From UBA1926 sp036732005 (GTDB lineage Bacteria; Planctomycetota; Phycisphaerae; Phycisphaerales; UBA1924): a stretch of 64,000 nucleotides of DNA. The stretch is from the NCBI GenBank assembly GCA_036732005.1, contig DAINDF010000011.1, positions 62,001-126,000 of the forward strand. The letters run 5' to 3'. The notes under the pieces were generated by a model, which was given only the letters and a program-made list of their open reading frames with translations, did no database searches and was not told where the DNA came from. Shown here one piece after another: positions 6,137 to 14,835 of this stretch. A program made the translations under genes and the position numbers. How positions within the stretch are numbered: the first letter of the stretch is position 1; the number at the start of each line of letters is the position of its first letter.

Positions 6137-9046
6137 ATGGGCGGCATCAGCGGCAGCGGGCTCATCAGCGGCATCGACACGGCGACGCTGATCGAACAGC
6201 TCATCGCGGCGTCGTCCCGGCCCAAGGTCCTCGCTCAGAGCCGGCTCATCCAGCTCCAGTCTCAGCAGGCCGCCTATCTGGACCTCAACTCCCAGCTGGG
6301 CGCCCTCCGCTCCGCCGCCTCGGCCTTCCGCACGGGCTCGGTCTTCCAGACCAAGAAGGCGACGAGCAGCAACAGCGACATCCTGACCGCCACCGCGAAC
6401 ATCGGCGCCCAGCCCGGCACCTACACCTTCGTCGTCGACCGCCTGGTCTCCACCCGCCAGCTCCTCAGCCGGGGCTTCCAGGACCGGGATGTCTCCGCGA
6501 TCGGCGCCGAGTCGTTTACATTCGAGAGCTACGAGGGCCGGCTCGACCGCGATCTCTCCCTCTCCGTCCTCAACGACGGATCGGGAATCGAGCGCGGCAA
6601 GATCCGGATCTCCGACGGCACCGACTCCGCCGAGGTCGATCTGAGCCGGGCGGGAACCGTCAACGATGTGGTCACCGCGATCAACAGCAGCGGCCTCAAT
6701 GTCACCGCGAGGGTCCGCGAGGGCCGCTTCGAGATCGTCGGCGCCACCTCCGTGACGAACGCGGGCCTCGCCGACACGGCCGGTTCGCTGGGGCTCTCCT
6801 CCGGCTCGGGCGCCTCCGCGGTCGGCGGCGTCTGGACCGGCGCCCGCGTCTACGAGATGACCGCCAGCACAACGCTCTCGAGCCTCAACGACGGGAACGG
6901 CGTCGACTACAACGCGCGCACAACGGTCACCGAGGGCGTCGCCCCCGATTTCCGCGTCACCGTCAACGGCGTCACGGTCAGCATCGGCCTGGGCGAGGTC
7001 CGCGAGCGCGACGACAACGGCACCCCGGGCGACACCTCCGACGACACCTTCCCCGTCGTCGAGCCCGCGGTGAGCACCGTTGAGGGCCTGCTCGACAGAA
7101 TCAACTCAGCGTTCACCGACGCGGGCCTGACCGGCACCTCCGCCGCGATCGACGCCGACTCCGGCGCGCTCACCTTCACCTCCACCGACGGGAACATCGA
7201 ATCGATCCAGCAGGTCGGCAGCGCGAAAACGGTGCGTGACCTGGGGCTGACCGAGTTCACGGGCGGGGCGACCGCGACCGTCACCGGGAGCCGGATCTTC
7301 GCCGGCCTCGGGACCACGCTCATCCGCGGGCTCAACGGGGGCGGCAGCGCCGGCGGCATCGGGGGCGACGGCCGGCTCTTCTTCCAGACCCGCGACGGCA
7401 ACTCGTTCACCATCGACCTCGGCGACGGGGATTTCGACACCGTCGAGGGCCTGATCGATTTCATCAACTCCAGCCCCGACAACTCCGGCGACATCACCGC
7501 CTCGCTCAACTCGGCCGGCACCGGCATCAAGATCGCCGACACCTCGGGCGGGTCGGGCAATCTCATCATCACCGGGTTCGCCGGGGACGACACCGCCGAG
7601 AGCCTCGGCATCTCAACGGGCGCGGCGGGCGTCGCGTCGTCGAGCGTGAACGGATCGAGCCTCCAGCGGCGGTACTTCAGCGAGGCCACCCGCCTCGACT
7701 CGCTCCGCAACGGCCAGGGCATCGGCGAGGGCACCATCCGCATCATCGACTCCTCGGGTGTGACCGCCGAGGTCATCATCGACGACAACGAGATCACCGT
7801 CGCCGACCTCATCGCCCAGATCCAGAGCCAGGCGAGCTCCGCCGGGCTCCAGATCTCCGTTGGGATCAACGAGAAGGGCGACGGGCTGAAGATCACCGAC
7901 ACCTCCGGCACCGGGAACGCGATCCGTGTCGAGGACGCGAGCGGATCGGTCGCCGCCAACCTCCGCATCGCCGGCGAGGCGGGCGGCGTCGGGGCGGAGA
8001 ACTACATCGACGGCTCGTTCGAGACCACCGTCGAGTTCGACCCCGCCGACACCCTCGACGATGTTGTCTCCAAGATCAACGACGCCGACGCCGGCGTGCG
8101 CGTCTCGGTGCTCAACGACGGCAGCGGGTCGCGCCCCTACCGCCTGAGCATCAGCGCCGATCAGTCCGGGGTCGCCGGGCGGTTCACGCTCGACACCAAC
8201 GGGTTCAACCTGGGCCTGTCCGTGCTCGACGAGGGCGAGGACTCACGGGTCTTCTTCGGATCGTCCAACGCCGAGACCGGCATCCTCCTCACCAGCTCGA
8301 GCAACACCCTCGACGATGTCATCACGGGCGTCAATATCGACCTCGTCTCGGCGAGCGACACCCCGGTCAGCGTCACGGTTACCGACGACACCGCGACTAT
8401 CGAGTCCAAGGTCAAGGAGTTCATCGACGCCTACAACCGCGTGCTCACCAGCATCGAACGAACCACGCGGTACGACCAGGAGACCGGCGACCGCGGCGCC
8501 CTGCTCGGCGACGGGCTCGTGCTCGGCCTCCGCGGCGGGCTCTTCGGCACGCTCCAGAGCACAAACCGCGGGTTCACCGGCGCGTTCTCCAGGCTCTCCC
8601 AGGTCGGCATCCGCCCCGGCACCGACGGCAAACTCGAACTCGACTCCGAGAAGTTCCGCGAGGCCCTCGCCCGGGACCCCGAGGCCGTCGAGGACCTCTT
8701 CACCCGCCGCACGATCGACGAGGACCCGCAGCAGGACGACAGCCTGCCCGACGGCGTGACCGTCAACGACCCGAACGCCGAGGATGTCTTCAGCGAGCTC
8801 GGCGCCGTCGTGCTGATCGAGGAGTTCGCCAAGAACTATGTCGATTCGATTAACGGCGTCCTGACCGCCCGCACCCAGTCCCTCGACACCCAGATCCGCA
8901 ACCAGCAATCCCGCATCGACTCGATCCAGGAGGGGCTTGATCGGCAACGCGAGGCGCTCACCCTCCAGTTCATCGGGATGGAGCGGGCCCTGGCGCAGCT
9001 CCAGAGCCAGCAGGCCGCCCTCGCCTCCATCTCGCTCCTCGGCTGA
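6137..9046 (+). CDS. fliD: Flagellar hook-associated protein 2 (FliD, filament cap)
   Basis: FliD forms the cap at the filament tip and directs flagellin assembly. The start at 6137 has GGAGG upstream. The N-terminus GISGSGLISGIDTATLIEQL matches FliD_N. The C-terminal third, from about residue 730 (GVNIDLVSASDTPVSVTV) to the final QREALTLQFIGMERALAQL, matches FliD_C. At 969 residues it is much larger than the usual 450-700. The extra middle is built of repeated flagellin IN-like modules, each with a V-x-D/E-L/V-x-x-x-I-N motif (VNDVVTAINS, VEGLLDRINSAF, VEGLIDFINS, LDDVVSKIND). These probably form extra exposed domains. It is followed 50 bp later by fliS, as in many flagellar operons. Confidence 0.93.
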   Translation: MGGISGSGLISGIDTATLIEQLIAASSRPKVLAQSRLIQLQSQQAAYLDLNSQLGALRSAASAFRTGSVFQTKKATSSNSDILTATANIGAQPGTYTFVVDRLVSTRQLLSRGFQDRDVSAIGAESFTFESYEGRLDRDLSLSVLNDGSGIERGKIRISDGTDSAEVDLSRAGTVNDVVTAINSSGLNVTARVREGRFEIVGATSVTNAGLADTAGSLGLSSGSGASAVGGVWTGARVYEMTASTTLSSLNDGNGVDYNARTTVTEGVAPDFRVTVNGVTVSIGLGEVRERDDNGTPGDTSDDTFPVVEPAVSTVEGLLDRINSAFTDAGLTGTSAAIDADSGALTFTSTDGNIESIQQVGSAKTVRDLGLTEFTGGATATVTGSRIFAGLGTTLIRGLNGGGSAGGIGGDGRLFFQTRDGNSFTIDLGDGDFDTVEGLIDFINSSPDNSGDITASLNSAGTGIKIADTSGGSGNLIITGFAGDDTAESLGISTGAAGVASSSVNGSSLQRRYFSEATRLDSLRNGQGIGEGTIRIIDSSGVTAEVIIDDNEITVADLIAQIQSQASSAGLQISVGINEKGDGLKITDTSGTGNAIRVEDASGSVAANLRIAGEAGGVGAENYIDGSFETTVEFDPADTLDDVVSKINDADAGVRVSVLNDGSGSRPYRLSISADQSGVAGRFTLDTNGFNLGLSVLDEGEDSRVFFGSSNAETGILLTSSSNTLDDVITGVNIDLVSASDTPVSVTVTDDTATIESKVKEFIDAYNRVLTSIERTTRYDQETGDRGALLGDGLVLGLRGGLFGTLQSTNRGFTGAFSRLSQVGIRPGTDGKLELDSEKFREALARDPEAVEDLFTRRTIDEDPQQDDSLPDGVTVNDPNAEDVFSELGAVVLIEEFAKNYVDSINGVLTARTQSLDTQIRNQQSRIDSIQEGLDRQREALTLQFIGMERALAQLQSQQAALASISLLG

Positions 9047-9096
9047 GCACCGCCGGGGGGTTCAGTCCCCGCCCCGTCTGACCGATACCCGATCCG

Positions 9097-9546
9097 ATGA
9101 ACGAAAGCACCGCAAACGCCTACCTCAAGACCCGGGTGCTCTCCGCGAGCCCCGCCGAGCTCCGCCTCATGCTCCTCGAGGGCGCCGTCCGCTTCGCCAC
9201 CCAGGCCCGTGAGGGGCTCGAGAAAAAGGACTACGAGCAGTCGTTCAACGGCTTCACCTCCTGCCGGAACATCATCATCGAGCTCATCAACGGCATCCGC
9301 CCCGAGCACGACCCGGAACTCGCCGAGCGGGTCCGCTCCCTGCTCCTCTTCCTTTACAAGGAGCTCTTCGAGTGCTCCTTCGGCAAGGACATCGCAAGGC
9401 TCAACAAGGTCATCGAACTGCTCGACTACGAACGCGAGACCTGGGCGCTCTTCATGGAGAAACTCGCCAAAGACGAGCAGGCCGGGCGGAGCGCCCAGCC
9501 CGCCCCCGCGAGCGCGCCCCGGGGCCCGCTCAGCCTCCAGGCCTGA
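9097..9546 (+). CDS. fliS: Flagellin export chaperone FliS
   Basis: FliS binds the C-terminus of flagellin in the cytoplasm and prevents early polymerisation. The 149-residue protein starts NAYLKTRVLSASPAELRLML, the classic FliS N-terminus. It is helical throughout, with VRFATQAREGLEKKDYEQSF and LLLFLYKELFECSFGKD. A Pro/Ala-rich tail of about 20 residues follows the helical bundle. It sits 50 bp after fliD on the same strand. No Shine-Dalgarno sequence is obvious, so it may be translated from the fliD message. Its 3' end is 9 bp from the end of convergent holB. Confidence 0.92.
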   Translation: MNESTANAYLKTRVLSASPAELRLMLLEGAVRFATQAREGLEKKDYEQSFNGFTSCRNIIIELINGIRPEHDPELAERVRSLLLFLYKELFECSFGKDIARLNKVIELLDYERETWALFMEKLAKDEQAGRSAQPAPASAPRGPLSLQA

Positions 9547-9555
9547 CCCCCCCGC

Positions 9556-10692
9556 TCAGCACGCCGCGGGCTCGGGCAACTCGGCGACGAGCCCCTCGAG
9601 CACCAGGCCGATCTGCACATTCGCCGCGGCCCGCCTCTCGGCCCGCCCGATCGCGTCGATCATGTTGAGCGCCCGGGGCGCGACCTCCGGGTCGCGCAGG
9701 CGGCGTCTCGCGTGATCGCCCACGATCGCCAGCAGCCGGGTGAGCGCCATCCGGTTGGCCGACTCCTTGCTCCGCTTGTCGTCCCGGGCCACCCACGCCT
9801 TCGCCCACCCCTCGACGAGGTCCCGCATCGTCAGCGCCAGCATCGGGTCGAACACGCCGCGGTCCGCCCTCTCCAGCCCAGGCTCGAGCGCCGCGAACCA
9901 GCCGTCCATCCCCGTCTCCACCGCCTCCTTCAGCCTCCCGGGAGAGCCCGCGGCGTATCGCAGCAGCTCCGGTCCCGCCTCCAGCCCCGCGTCGCGGGCC
10001 CACCGCGCCATGGTCTCGTCGGGCAACGGGCCGAACGCGACACGCTGCGATCGGCTGCGGATCGTCGGCAAAAGCCGGTGCTCCGCGCTCGTCACCAGGA
10101 TCAGCACCGTCCCGTCCGGGGGTTCCTCCAGCGTCTTGAGCAGCGCGTTCTGCGACGGCGCGTCGGCCGGGGAGCGATCGAGCAGCTCCGCCTCGTCGAC
10201 GATGAAGACTTTCGACGCAAGCCCCCCGACCATCGTCGACGCGATGTACGCCGGCGCGATCAGCCGTGTCATCACGACATCCTTCGCGATCGTCAGTTGC
10301 TTGCCCCTGCGAACCGAATCCTCCTCGCTGAAGACCGAAAGCTCCTTGCGCACCACATGCAGATCCGGGTGCTCCCCGGCCCGGAGCAACGCCTGCACCA
10401 CGCTCCCCGGGTCGGCACGCACCCGACCCGTCAGGTCGGGCCCGGCCTCTGGGTCCAGAAGCACCGCCGCGAACGCCAGCGCCGTCGTGAACTTCCCGAC
10501 CCCCTCAGGCCCGTGGAAGATCCACGCATGGTGCACGCGCCCGCTCGAGATCGCCGCGTCGAGCGCCGCAACCGCCGAGGGCTGCCCGAGGATCTCGTCG
10601 AGCGTCCGCTCGACGCCCGGCGTCGCCAACTCGGCGTAGGGCGTCTCGTCCAGCTCGATCGTCTTCACCCGCTTGGTCGATCGCTTGGCCAC
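9556..10692 (-). CDS. holB: DNA polymerase III delta' subunit-like clamp-loader protein
   Basis: An AAA+ clamp-loader subunit of 378 residues. It shows HHAWIFHGPEGVGKFTTAL near residue 57 (Walker A, with Phe where Thr/Ser normally follows Lys, common in delta'), VFIVDEAELL near residue 160, and SQNALLKTLEEPP followed by LPTIRSRSQRVAF near residue 212. The Cys4 zinc module of DnaX is absent, which favours delta' over gamma/tau. It would work with DnaX and delta to load the beta clamp. The GTG start has no Shine-Dalgarno sequence but a TATCCT box 6 bases upstream. It also lies 19 bases after the legB stop, so it could be both read through and separately transcribed. Confidence 0.85.
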   Translation of the reverse strand: MAKRSTKRVKTIELDETPYAELATPGVERTLDEILGQPSAVAALDAAISSGRVHHAWIFHGPEGVGKFTTALAFAAVLLDPEAGPDLTGRVRADPGSVVQALLRAGEHPDLHVVRKELSVFSEEDSVRRGKQLTIAKDVVMTRLIAPAYIASTMVGGLASKVFIVDEAELLDRSPADAPSQNALLKTLEEPPDGTVLILVTSAEHRLLPTIRSRSQRVAFGPLPDETMARWARDAGLEAGPELLRYAAGSPGRLKEAVETGMDGWFAALEPGLERADRGVFDPMLALTMRDLVEGWAKAWVARDDKRSKESANRMALTRLLAIVGDHARRRLRDPEVAPRALNMIDAIGRAERRAAANVQIGLVLEGLVAELPEPAAC

Positions 10693-10698
10693 GAACGG

Positions 10699-10704
10699 AG
10701 GATA
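10699..10704 (-). promoter_or_regulatory. -10 box TATCCT for leaderless holB
   Basis: TATCCT on the minus strand, then 6 bases (CCGTTC), then the GTG start at 10692. It sits in the 19-base gap after the upstream legB-like gene, suggesting an internal promoter. Confidence 0.45.
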
Positions 10705-10711
10705 CCCCCGT

Positions 10712-11722
10712 TCACACCGCGTAGCGGTCCGCCTTGTACCGGGCGAGATTCGCCCCTTCGGTGAACCACGCGATCGTCCGCCGCAGGCCCTCCCGAAGCC
10801 CCTCCGGACCGGCCAGTTCGGGGGCCCAGCCCGCGAGGTCCCGCGCCAGCCCGTTCGCCGCGCACAGCCGGTCAACCTCGCTCCCCGGGGGCCGCAACCG
10901 CTCCGGGTCGGCCAGGACCGCCGCCTCCGAGCCCATCAGCGCGCGGATCAACCCGACCGTCTCCCCGATCGACACATCGTGCCCCGTGCCCAGATTCACC
11001 GTCCGCCCGATCGACGCGTCGGATTCCGCCACGGCGATCAGCCCCGCGACGGTGTCCGAAACAAAGGTGAAATCGCGCCGCGGCTCGAGCGCCCCGAGGC
11101 GGATCTCCCGCGCCCCGGAGGCGATCTGCGTGATCACCGCCGGGATCACCGCACGCGCCGACTGCCTCGGGCCGAAGGTGTTGAACGGCCGACAGACCGC
11201 AACGGGCGTCCCGAACGCGTGGAAGAACGACAGCGCCATCTGGTCCGCGGCGATCTTGCTCGCCGAATACGGGCTCTGGGGCTGGAGAGGGTGGTCCTCG
11301 GTGATCGGCACGAACCGCGCCGTGCCGTACACCTCGCTGGTCGAGGTGTGCACGACCTTCTCGACGCCGTGCCGCCTCGCCGCCTGCACCACATGCAGCG
11401 TCCCGTTCACATTGGTTTCCACATACGACGAGGGCGCGCGGTACGAGTACGGGATCGCGATCAAAGCCGCGAGGTGCAGCACCACGCGGCACCCCCGCAC
11501 GATCTCCTCCGTCGCCTCCGCGTCGCGGACATCGCCCATCACCACCTCGACACGGTCCAGCAACGCCCGGTCGATCCCGTCGAGCCAGCCCCACGACCCG
11601 AACGAGTTGTACAGCACCATCGCCCGGACCCGGCACCCCCGCCGCGCGAGCGCCTCCACCAGGTGCGAGCCGATGAACCCGTCGGCCCCCGTCACCAGCA
11701 CCGTGCCTTCGCTCAACTCCAC
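10712..11722 (-). CDS. legB: NAD-dependent sugar-nucleotide 4,6-dehydratase, LegB-like
   Basis: An extended short-chain dehydrogenase/reductase of 336 residues. The Rossmann motif TGADGFIGSHL is near residue 11, and the catalytic region shows TSTSEVYGT and SPYSASK (Tyr and Lys). The sequences YNSFGSWGWLD, HLAALIAIPYSY and RPFNTFGPRQSARAVIP are distinctive of LegB, which makes the 4-keto-6-deoxy sugar from GDP-GlcNAc early in legionaminic-acid synthesis. I start at GTG 11722, which has GCGGAGG at good spacing; an in-frame TTG at 11767 would overlap the upstream gene. It is downstream of a PtmE-like nucleotidyltransferase and next to flagellar cap genes. The remaining pathway genes are not in the window. 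Confidence 0.82.
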   Translation of the reverse strand: MELSEGTVLVTGADGFIGSHLVEALARRGCRVRAMVLYNSFGSWGWLDGIDRALLDRVEVVMGDVRDAEATEEIVRGCRVVLHLAALIAIPYSYRAPSSYVETNVNGTLHVVQAARRHGVEKVVHTSTSEVYGTARFVPITEDHPLQPQSPYSASKIAADQMALSFFHAFGTPVAVCRPFNTFGPRQSARAVIPAVITQIASGAREIRLGALEPRRDFTFVSDTVAGLIAVAESDASIGRTVNLGTGHDVSIGETVGLIRALMGSEAAVLADPERLRPPGSEVDRLCAANGLARDLAGWAPELAGPEGLREGLRRTIAWFTEGANLARYKADRYAV

Positions 11723-11756
11723 GCGATCCTCCGCCCCAGGGCCGACCGGCGCCGGC

Positions 11757-12842
11757 TTAAACCGCAAGCCCCGCCTCGATGTCCCGCTGGGCGCGGTCGT
11801 AGTCCTCGAGCCGACCGATGTCCATCCAGTACTCGTGGATCGGGAAGCTCACCACCGCGAGCCCCTCGGAAACCAGCCGCTCGATCAGGTCGGTCATGTT
11901 GAACGGCGCCCCGCTCACCTCCGCCGGGAGCCGATCGAAGACCTCGGGCTCCAGCAGGTACACCCCTGCATTCACGAACGAGGTGTAGGTCGGCTTCTCC
12001 CGAAGCCCCGCGACCCGCACCCCCTCGCAGTCCACCACGCCGTACGGCACGCTGAACTCGTACTTCCGCACGCCCACCGTCAACGCCGCCCCGTGCTCGC
12101 CGTGGAACGCCCGCATCGCGCGGAAGTCCACCCCCGTCAGCACATCCCCGTTGATCACCAGCAGCGTCCCCTCGGGCCGGTCCATCAGCCGAAGCGATCC
12201 CGCCGTCCCCAGCGGACGACCCTCGGTCAGGTACTTCACATTGACCCCGAACCGGCTCCCGTCGTCGAAGTGCTCGACCACCTTCTCGGCCTTGTACCGC
12301 GTCGACACCACGACATCGCGCACACCCGCCCCGCGCAGCCGCTCGATCGTGCGCTCCAGCAGCGGCCGCCCGCCCAGCGGCAGCATCGGCTTGGGCGTCT
12401 CCGCCGTCAGCGGCCGCAGCCGGGTGCCCAGCCCGCCCGCCATGACCACCGCGGTCAAGGGCTCCTCACCCTCCGGGAGCAGGTCCTCGAGCCGAACCAG
12501 GTCAACCACCCGCCGCTCCGCGTCGAGCAGCGGCAGATGCCGGATCCGCCGCGCCTGCATCACGCGCAGGATCTGGTCCCGCCCCGTCCCCGCGGGCAGC
12601 CAGACCGCCTCCGGGTACACCGGGTTGTTCTTCTCCGCCAGGAACTCACCGACCCTCGTCTCAAGCGACCGGCCCGCGAGGATCGCCCGGCGGATGTCCC
12701 CGTCGGTCAGCGTGCCCAGCAGCCGCCCCGCCGCATCGACCACCAGCACGATGCCCACCCCGCCCGTGTCCAGGCGACGCATCGCTTCCGTCGTCGGCAT
12801 GTCGGGGCGGACGCACGCCCGCGGCAGCATCTGCGGCTCCAT
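11757..12842 (-). CDS. CBS-domain sugar-1-phosphate nucleotidyltransferase, PtmE-like
   Basis: A 361-residue protein with two CBS domains at about residues 1-120 (VLVVDAAGRLLGTLTDGDIR, RIRHLPLLDAERRVVDLV), then a nucleotidyltransferase domain from about residue 128. That domain has the motif AVVMAGGLGTRLRPLT, ETPKPMLPLGGRPLLE, and VNAGVYLLEPE. The CBS plus nucleotidyltransferase order is that of PtmE, the glucosamine-1-phosphate guanylyltransferase of the GDP-sugar route to legionaminic acid. The start at ATG 12842 has CCGGAGGG 6-7 bases upstream; two earlier in-frame ATGs lack a site. The legB-like gene follows after 34 bases. Substrate and nucleotide are inferred from architecture and neighbour. 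Confidence 0.75.
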   Translation of the reverse strand: MEPQMLPRACVRPDMPTTEAMRRLDTGGVGIVLVVDAAGRLLGTLTDGDIRRAILAGRSLETRVGEFLAEKNNPVYPEAVWLPAGTGRDQILRVMQARRIRHLPLLDAERRVVDLVRLEDLLPEGEEPLTAVVMAGGLGTRLRPLTAETPKPMLPLGGRPLLERTIERLRGAGVRDVVVSTRYKAEKVVEHFDDGSRFGVNVKYLTEGRPLGTAGSLRLMDRPEGTLLVINGDVLTGVDFRAMRAFHGEHGAALTVGVRKYEFSVPYGVVDCEGVRVAGLREKPTYTSFVNAGVYLLEPEVFDRLPAEVSGAPFNMTDLIERLVSEGLAVVSFPIHEYWMDIGRLEDYDRAQRDIEAGLAV

Positions 12843-13082
12843 CCGGGCCCTCCGGTTCGTTCCCATCCATCGGCCGACTGGGCGCAGTGGATCGATCAAA
12901 TCGACATTGGAGGTATGTGTTTGGTACATGTCTGCAAGGTGGGCAAGCTCGCCCCGGGAGCGGCCGGAATACTTGTTTCAACAACTTTTCGGGAATACCC
13001 TCGTCTCGAGCCCCGTTCCATCCGGGCACGATCCGACCTCAGCACAACGCGGGGTGGCACGCCCCAGCCAAGGAGAACACCA

Positions 13083-13751
13083 ATGCGCCAGCGCCGCAAC
13101 GCCGCCTCGATCCTCTGCTCGTCCCTCTGCGCCGCAGGACTCGCCGCCGCCGGCTTCGCCGCCTTCAACGGCGCCTCCGGCACCGCCCACGCCGAGGCCA
13201 TCGACATGGAGGCCCGCGCTCTCGCCCCCGTCTACACCGTCGACGGCGGACACTCCGGCGTGGTCTTCAGCATCCGCCACCGAGGCGTGACCAACTTCCA
13301 CGGCCGCTTCAACAAGATCGACGGGTCGTTCTCCTTCGATCCCGAGAACCTCGCCGCGGCCTCGTTCAAGGCCGAGATCCCCGTCGACTCGGTCGACACC
13401 GGCATCGAGAAGCGCGACGAACACCTCCGCTCCGCCGACTTCTTCAACGCCCGCCAGTACCCCGTCGCCAGCTTCGAGAGCACCGCGGTCCGCGCGACCT
13501 CCACCCCCAACCACTTCGAACTCGACGGCACCCTCACCCTCCACGGCGAGACCAAGCCCATCACCGCGACCCTCGAGTGGATCGGCACCGGCGAGCACCG
13601 CGGCAAGCCCCTCGCCGGCTTCGAGGCCAACTTCTCCATCAAGCGCGCCGACTTCGGCATCACCACCTACCTCGCCGAGGACGGCGGTGAGAACGGCGGC
13701 CTCGGCAACACCATCGACATCACCATCTTCGCCGAGGGCGTCGCCGAGTAA
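13083..13751 (+). CDS. Secreted YceI-family protein
   Basis: A 222-residue protein of the YceI family, periplasmic lipocalin-like barrels that bind isoprenoid or amphiphilic ligands. A signal peptide covers about the first 38 residues (through GTAHAEA). The domain shows YTVDGGHSGVVFSIRH, VDTGIEKRDEHLRSADFF and FNARQYPVASFES, all strong family motifs. AGGAGA precedes the ATG at 13083. It is divergent from the PtmE-like gene across 240 bases in which no other gene is seen. No electron-carrier or polyprenyl gene lies next to it to indicate the ligand. Confidence 0.9.
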   Translation: MRQRRNAASILCSSLCAAGLAAAGFAAFNGASGTAHAEAIDMEARALAPVYTVDGGHSGVVFSIRHRGVTNFHGRFNKIDGSFSFDPENLAAASFKAEIPVDSVDTGIEKRDEHLRSADFFNARQYPVASFESTAVRATSTPNHFELDGTLTLHGETKPITATLEWIGTGEHRGKPLAGFEANFSIKRADFGITTYLAEDGGENGGLGNTIDITIFAEGVAE

Positions 13752-13771
13752 CGAACATTCTCAGCCCCGAT

Positions 13772-13860
13772 CAACGCGGAGACGCGGCGCTCACCGGATC
13801 CGGGACACTCGCCCGCCAACGCGGCGCGACCCCGCCTCCCCACGCCCCGTCTCCGCGTTG
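13772..13860. repeat. Perfect 13-bp inverted repeat spaced by 63 bp
   Basis: CAACGCGGAGACG at 13772-13784 is repeated exactly inverted as CGTCTCCGCGTTG at 13848-13860. The pair lies in the gap between the YceI gene and the membrane protein at 13912. The spacer is too long for a simple terminator and there is no T-run. Confidence 0.6.
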
Positions 13861-13911
13861 TCATGAACTCGACCCCGGCGCCGCCCAATCGCCGAATGGA
13901 GATCCCCCCGC

Positions 13912-14820
13912 ATGGGACCCCGTGAGATCCTCTTCTCGGCCGTCATCCCCGCATTCGCCGCGCTGCTCCTGCTCCTCCCAGCCCACGCGCTGATGGCCCG
14001 CCGCTCGGCCACGCGGGGCTCGCCGGCCTCATCGCTCCCCTGGCTCACCCTCGCCCTGCTCGCGGGCGCGGTCAGCCTCGGCTCGTGGGCCTGGCAGAGC
14101 CGGCTCGAACTCTGGCCCGCCGCCGCGACCCACCGCTTCCCTCCCGTCGCCCTCGCCGCCCTGCTGGCGGGGTTGCTCGCCGCCTGCACGCCCCTCGCCC
14201 GGCGACCCATCCTCGCCGCCCTGCCCGCCGTCGCGGGCGGCGCATTCGCCGCATGGGCATTCCTCGGCGTTCTCCACGAGAGCCTGATCTCCGAAGCCGC
14301 CCGCTGGGGCTGGATCGCCGCCCTCGCGCTGCTCGCCGGCGCCCAGGCCTGGGCAATCGAGACCGGCGCCAAGGCCCTGCCCGGCTGGCGCGCCCCGGCC
14401 CTGCTCTGGGCCCTGTCCGGCGCAACCGCCCTCGCCGCCACCGCGGGGTTCGCCAATGCCCCGCTCGTCCTCTTCCCCGTCGCCGCCGTCAGTTTCGCCC
14501 TCGCCATCGCCGGACTCCTCCGCCGCGACGACAACCTCCTCCGAGGACTAGCGCCAGCGTTCGCCGTGCTCCTCGTCGGCGCCGCCGCGTTCTCGAACTG
14601 GTTCGGCGACCGCGAGCGCTGGCTCATGCTCGCCGCGCTCTCAGCCGGGCCGCTCCTGCTCGCGACCGCGGCCCTGCCCCCGCTCCGCGCCAAACCCGCT
14701 CTCATCAGGCTGACCGTCGTCGGGGTGCTCTCGGTCCTCCCCGCGGGAATCCAGGCCGCGATCGCCGTCCCGGCGCTGATCAAGGCGACCGAGGGCGGCG
14801 GGAGCGACTACGAATACTGA
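13912..14820 (+). CDS. Polytopic membrane protein of unknown function
   Basis: A 302-residue protein, nearly all hydrophobic, with about eight to nine membrane segments (IPAFAALLLLLPAHALMA, WLTLALLAGAVSLGSWAW, AVSFALAIAGLLR, VGVLSVLPAGIQAAIAVPAL). No catalytic or transport signature was recognised. The tail EGGGSDYEY is acidic and soluble. GGAG lies about 10 bases before the ATG. It is convergent with the dockerin protein downstream. Confidence 0.6.
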   Translation: MGPREILFSAVIPAFAALLLLLPAHALMARRSATRGSPASSLPWLTLALLAGAVSLGSWAWQSRLELWPAAATHRFPPVALAALLAGLLAACTPLARRPILAALPAVAGGAFAAWAFLGVLHESLISEAARWGWIAALALLAGAQAWAIETGAKALPGWRAPALLWALSGATALAATAGFANAPLVLFPVAAVSFALAIAGLLRRDDNLLRGLAPAFAVLLVGAAAFSNWFGDRERWLMLAALSAGPLLLATAALPPLRAKPALIRLTVVGVLSVLPAGIQAAIAVPALIKATEGGGSDYEY

Positions 14821-14835
14821 CCGCTCTCCGATTGG

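Noticed and set aside
10734..13751. A very long plus-strand open frame opposite the holB-legB-ptmE region
   Set aside because: It runs antisense to genes with clear families and has shadow composition. Only its last part (from 13083) is a real gene, YceI.
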